The position numbers and the translations under genes are program-made. A stretch of 64,000 nt of DNA. It comes from JABDMH01 sp965222645. Its GTDB lineage: Bacteria; Bacteroidota; Bacteroidia; Chitinophagales; Saprospiraceae. Below are positions 63,816 through 64,000 of the stretch, piece after piece. The notes beneath the pieces are model-generated. The model had not been told where the DNA came from and ran no database searches. It saw nothing but the letters and a program-made list of their open reading frames with translations. The stretch's first letter is position 1, and each line of letters begins with the position of its first letter. Where the stretch lies: the NCBI GenBank assembly GCA_965222645.1, contig OZ244968.1, positions 3,658,001 through 3,722,000 on the forward strand, in the 5' to 3' direction.

Positions 63816-64000
63816 ATGAGCAGAAAAATAAGAATGGGGATGATCGGTGGCGGTCGAGGAGCTTTTATAGGGGCCGTACATCGCATGGCCTCAGCGCTTG
63901 ATGGAGAGATCGAATTAGTATGTGGGGCATTCAGTAGTAGCCCCGAAAAATCAAAAGCATCCGGAGAAGATCTTTACCTTGATTCGACGAGAGTCTATGG
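63816..64000 (+). CDS. Gfo/Idh/MocA family oxidoreductase, 3' cut by window edge
   Basis: The first 61 codons from ATG 63816: MSRKIRMGMIGGGRGAFIGAVH, a Rossmann NAD(P)-binding start typical of this family, followed by LVCGAFSSSPEKSKASGEDL, as in sugar dehydrogenases and myo-inositol dehydrogenase relatives. The rest lies outside the window. With xylA nearby, a sugar role is likely but unproven. Confidence 0.88.
   Translation, partial: MSRKIRMGMIGGGRGAFIGAVHRMASALDGEIELVCGAFSSSPEKSKASGEDLYLDSTRVY

Overview
The window looks like chromosomal DNA of a Bacteroidota bacterium, probably in or near the Saprospiria; this placement is inference. The evidence is C-terminal type IX secretion sorting domains (27641-30697, 38119-40290), several TAnnTTTG -7 boxes 12-17 bases before starts, TTG starts, near absence of purine-rich ribosome binding sites, and a two-domain VPGUxxT-type thioredoxin. 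I see no rRNA, tRNA, CRISPR array or complete insertion sequence.

Left part (1-11,800): the end of an S9 peptidase; an AraC regulator, a DODA-type dioxygenase and small SnoaL/ABM-fold proteins; an FkbM methyltransferase; an FAH hydrolase plus SDR pair that fits non-phosphorylative deoxysugar (L-fucose-type) catabolism; a GT39-like glycosyltransferase; thiL; and remains of two toxin systems, a frameshifted RES-domain toxin fragment (6123-6384) and an intact Phd-type antitoxin beside a truncated PIN toxin (11225-11714).

Polymorphic toxin region (11,812-25,338): odhB, a TPR protein and a HEPN-like protein lead to a leftward operon of an 83-aa ORF, a secreted M43-family protein that has lost its zinc site, a 2089-aa Rhs protein whose variable C-terminus carries HELAH and resembles M91/NleD zinc peptidases, and a secreted candidate immunity protein. 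A divergent XRE regulator lies beside the operon promoter. This is the most unusual locus in the window.

Middle (25,381-41,100): prfA, an ECF sigma factor and its anti-sigma, a CotH/lamin-tail surface protein, a thioredoxin fused to a shortened MsrA-like domain, a second DnaE-type polymerase near a GxxExxY protein and a LexA-like S24 repressor (possible SOS mutagenesis module), dcd, rhodanese, a T9SS cargo protein and a PASTA protein.

Right part (41,244-64,000): MATE exporter, replicative dnaE, bamA, uppS, a DUF3857/transglutaminase-like protein lacking the expected cysteine, a serine hydrolase, a surface polysaccharide set (flippase, Wzz-like, Wzy/ligase-like), a coiled-coil membrane protein, then a sugar region (SDR, MFS transporter, xylA, secreted protein, start of a Gfo/Idh/MocA oxidoreductase).
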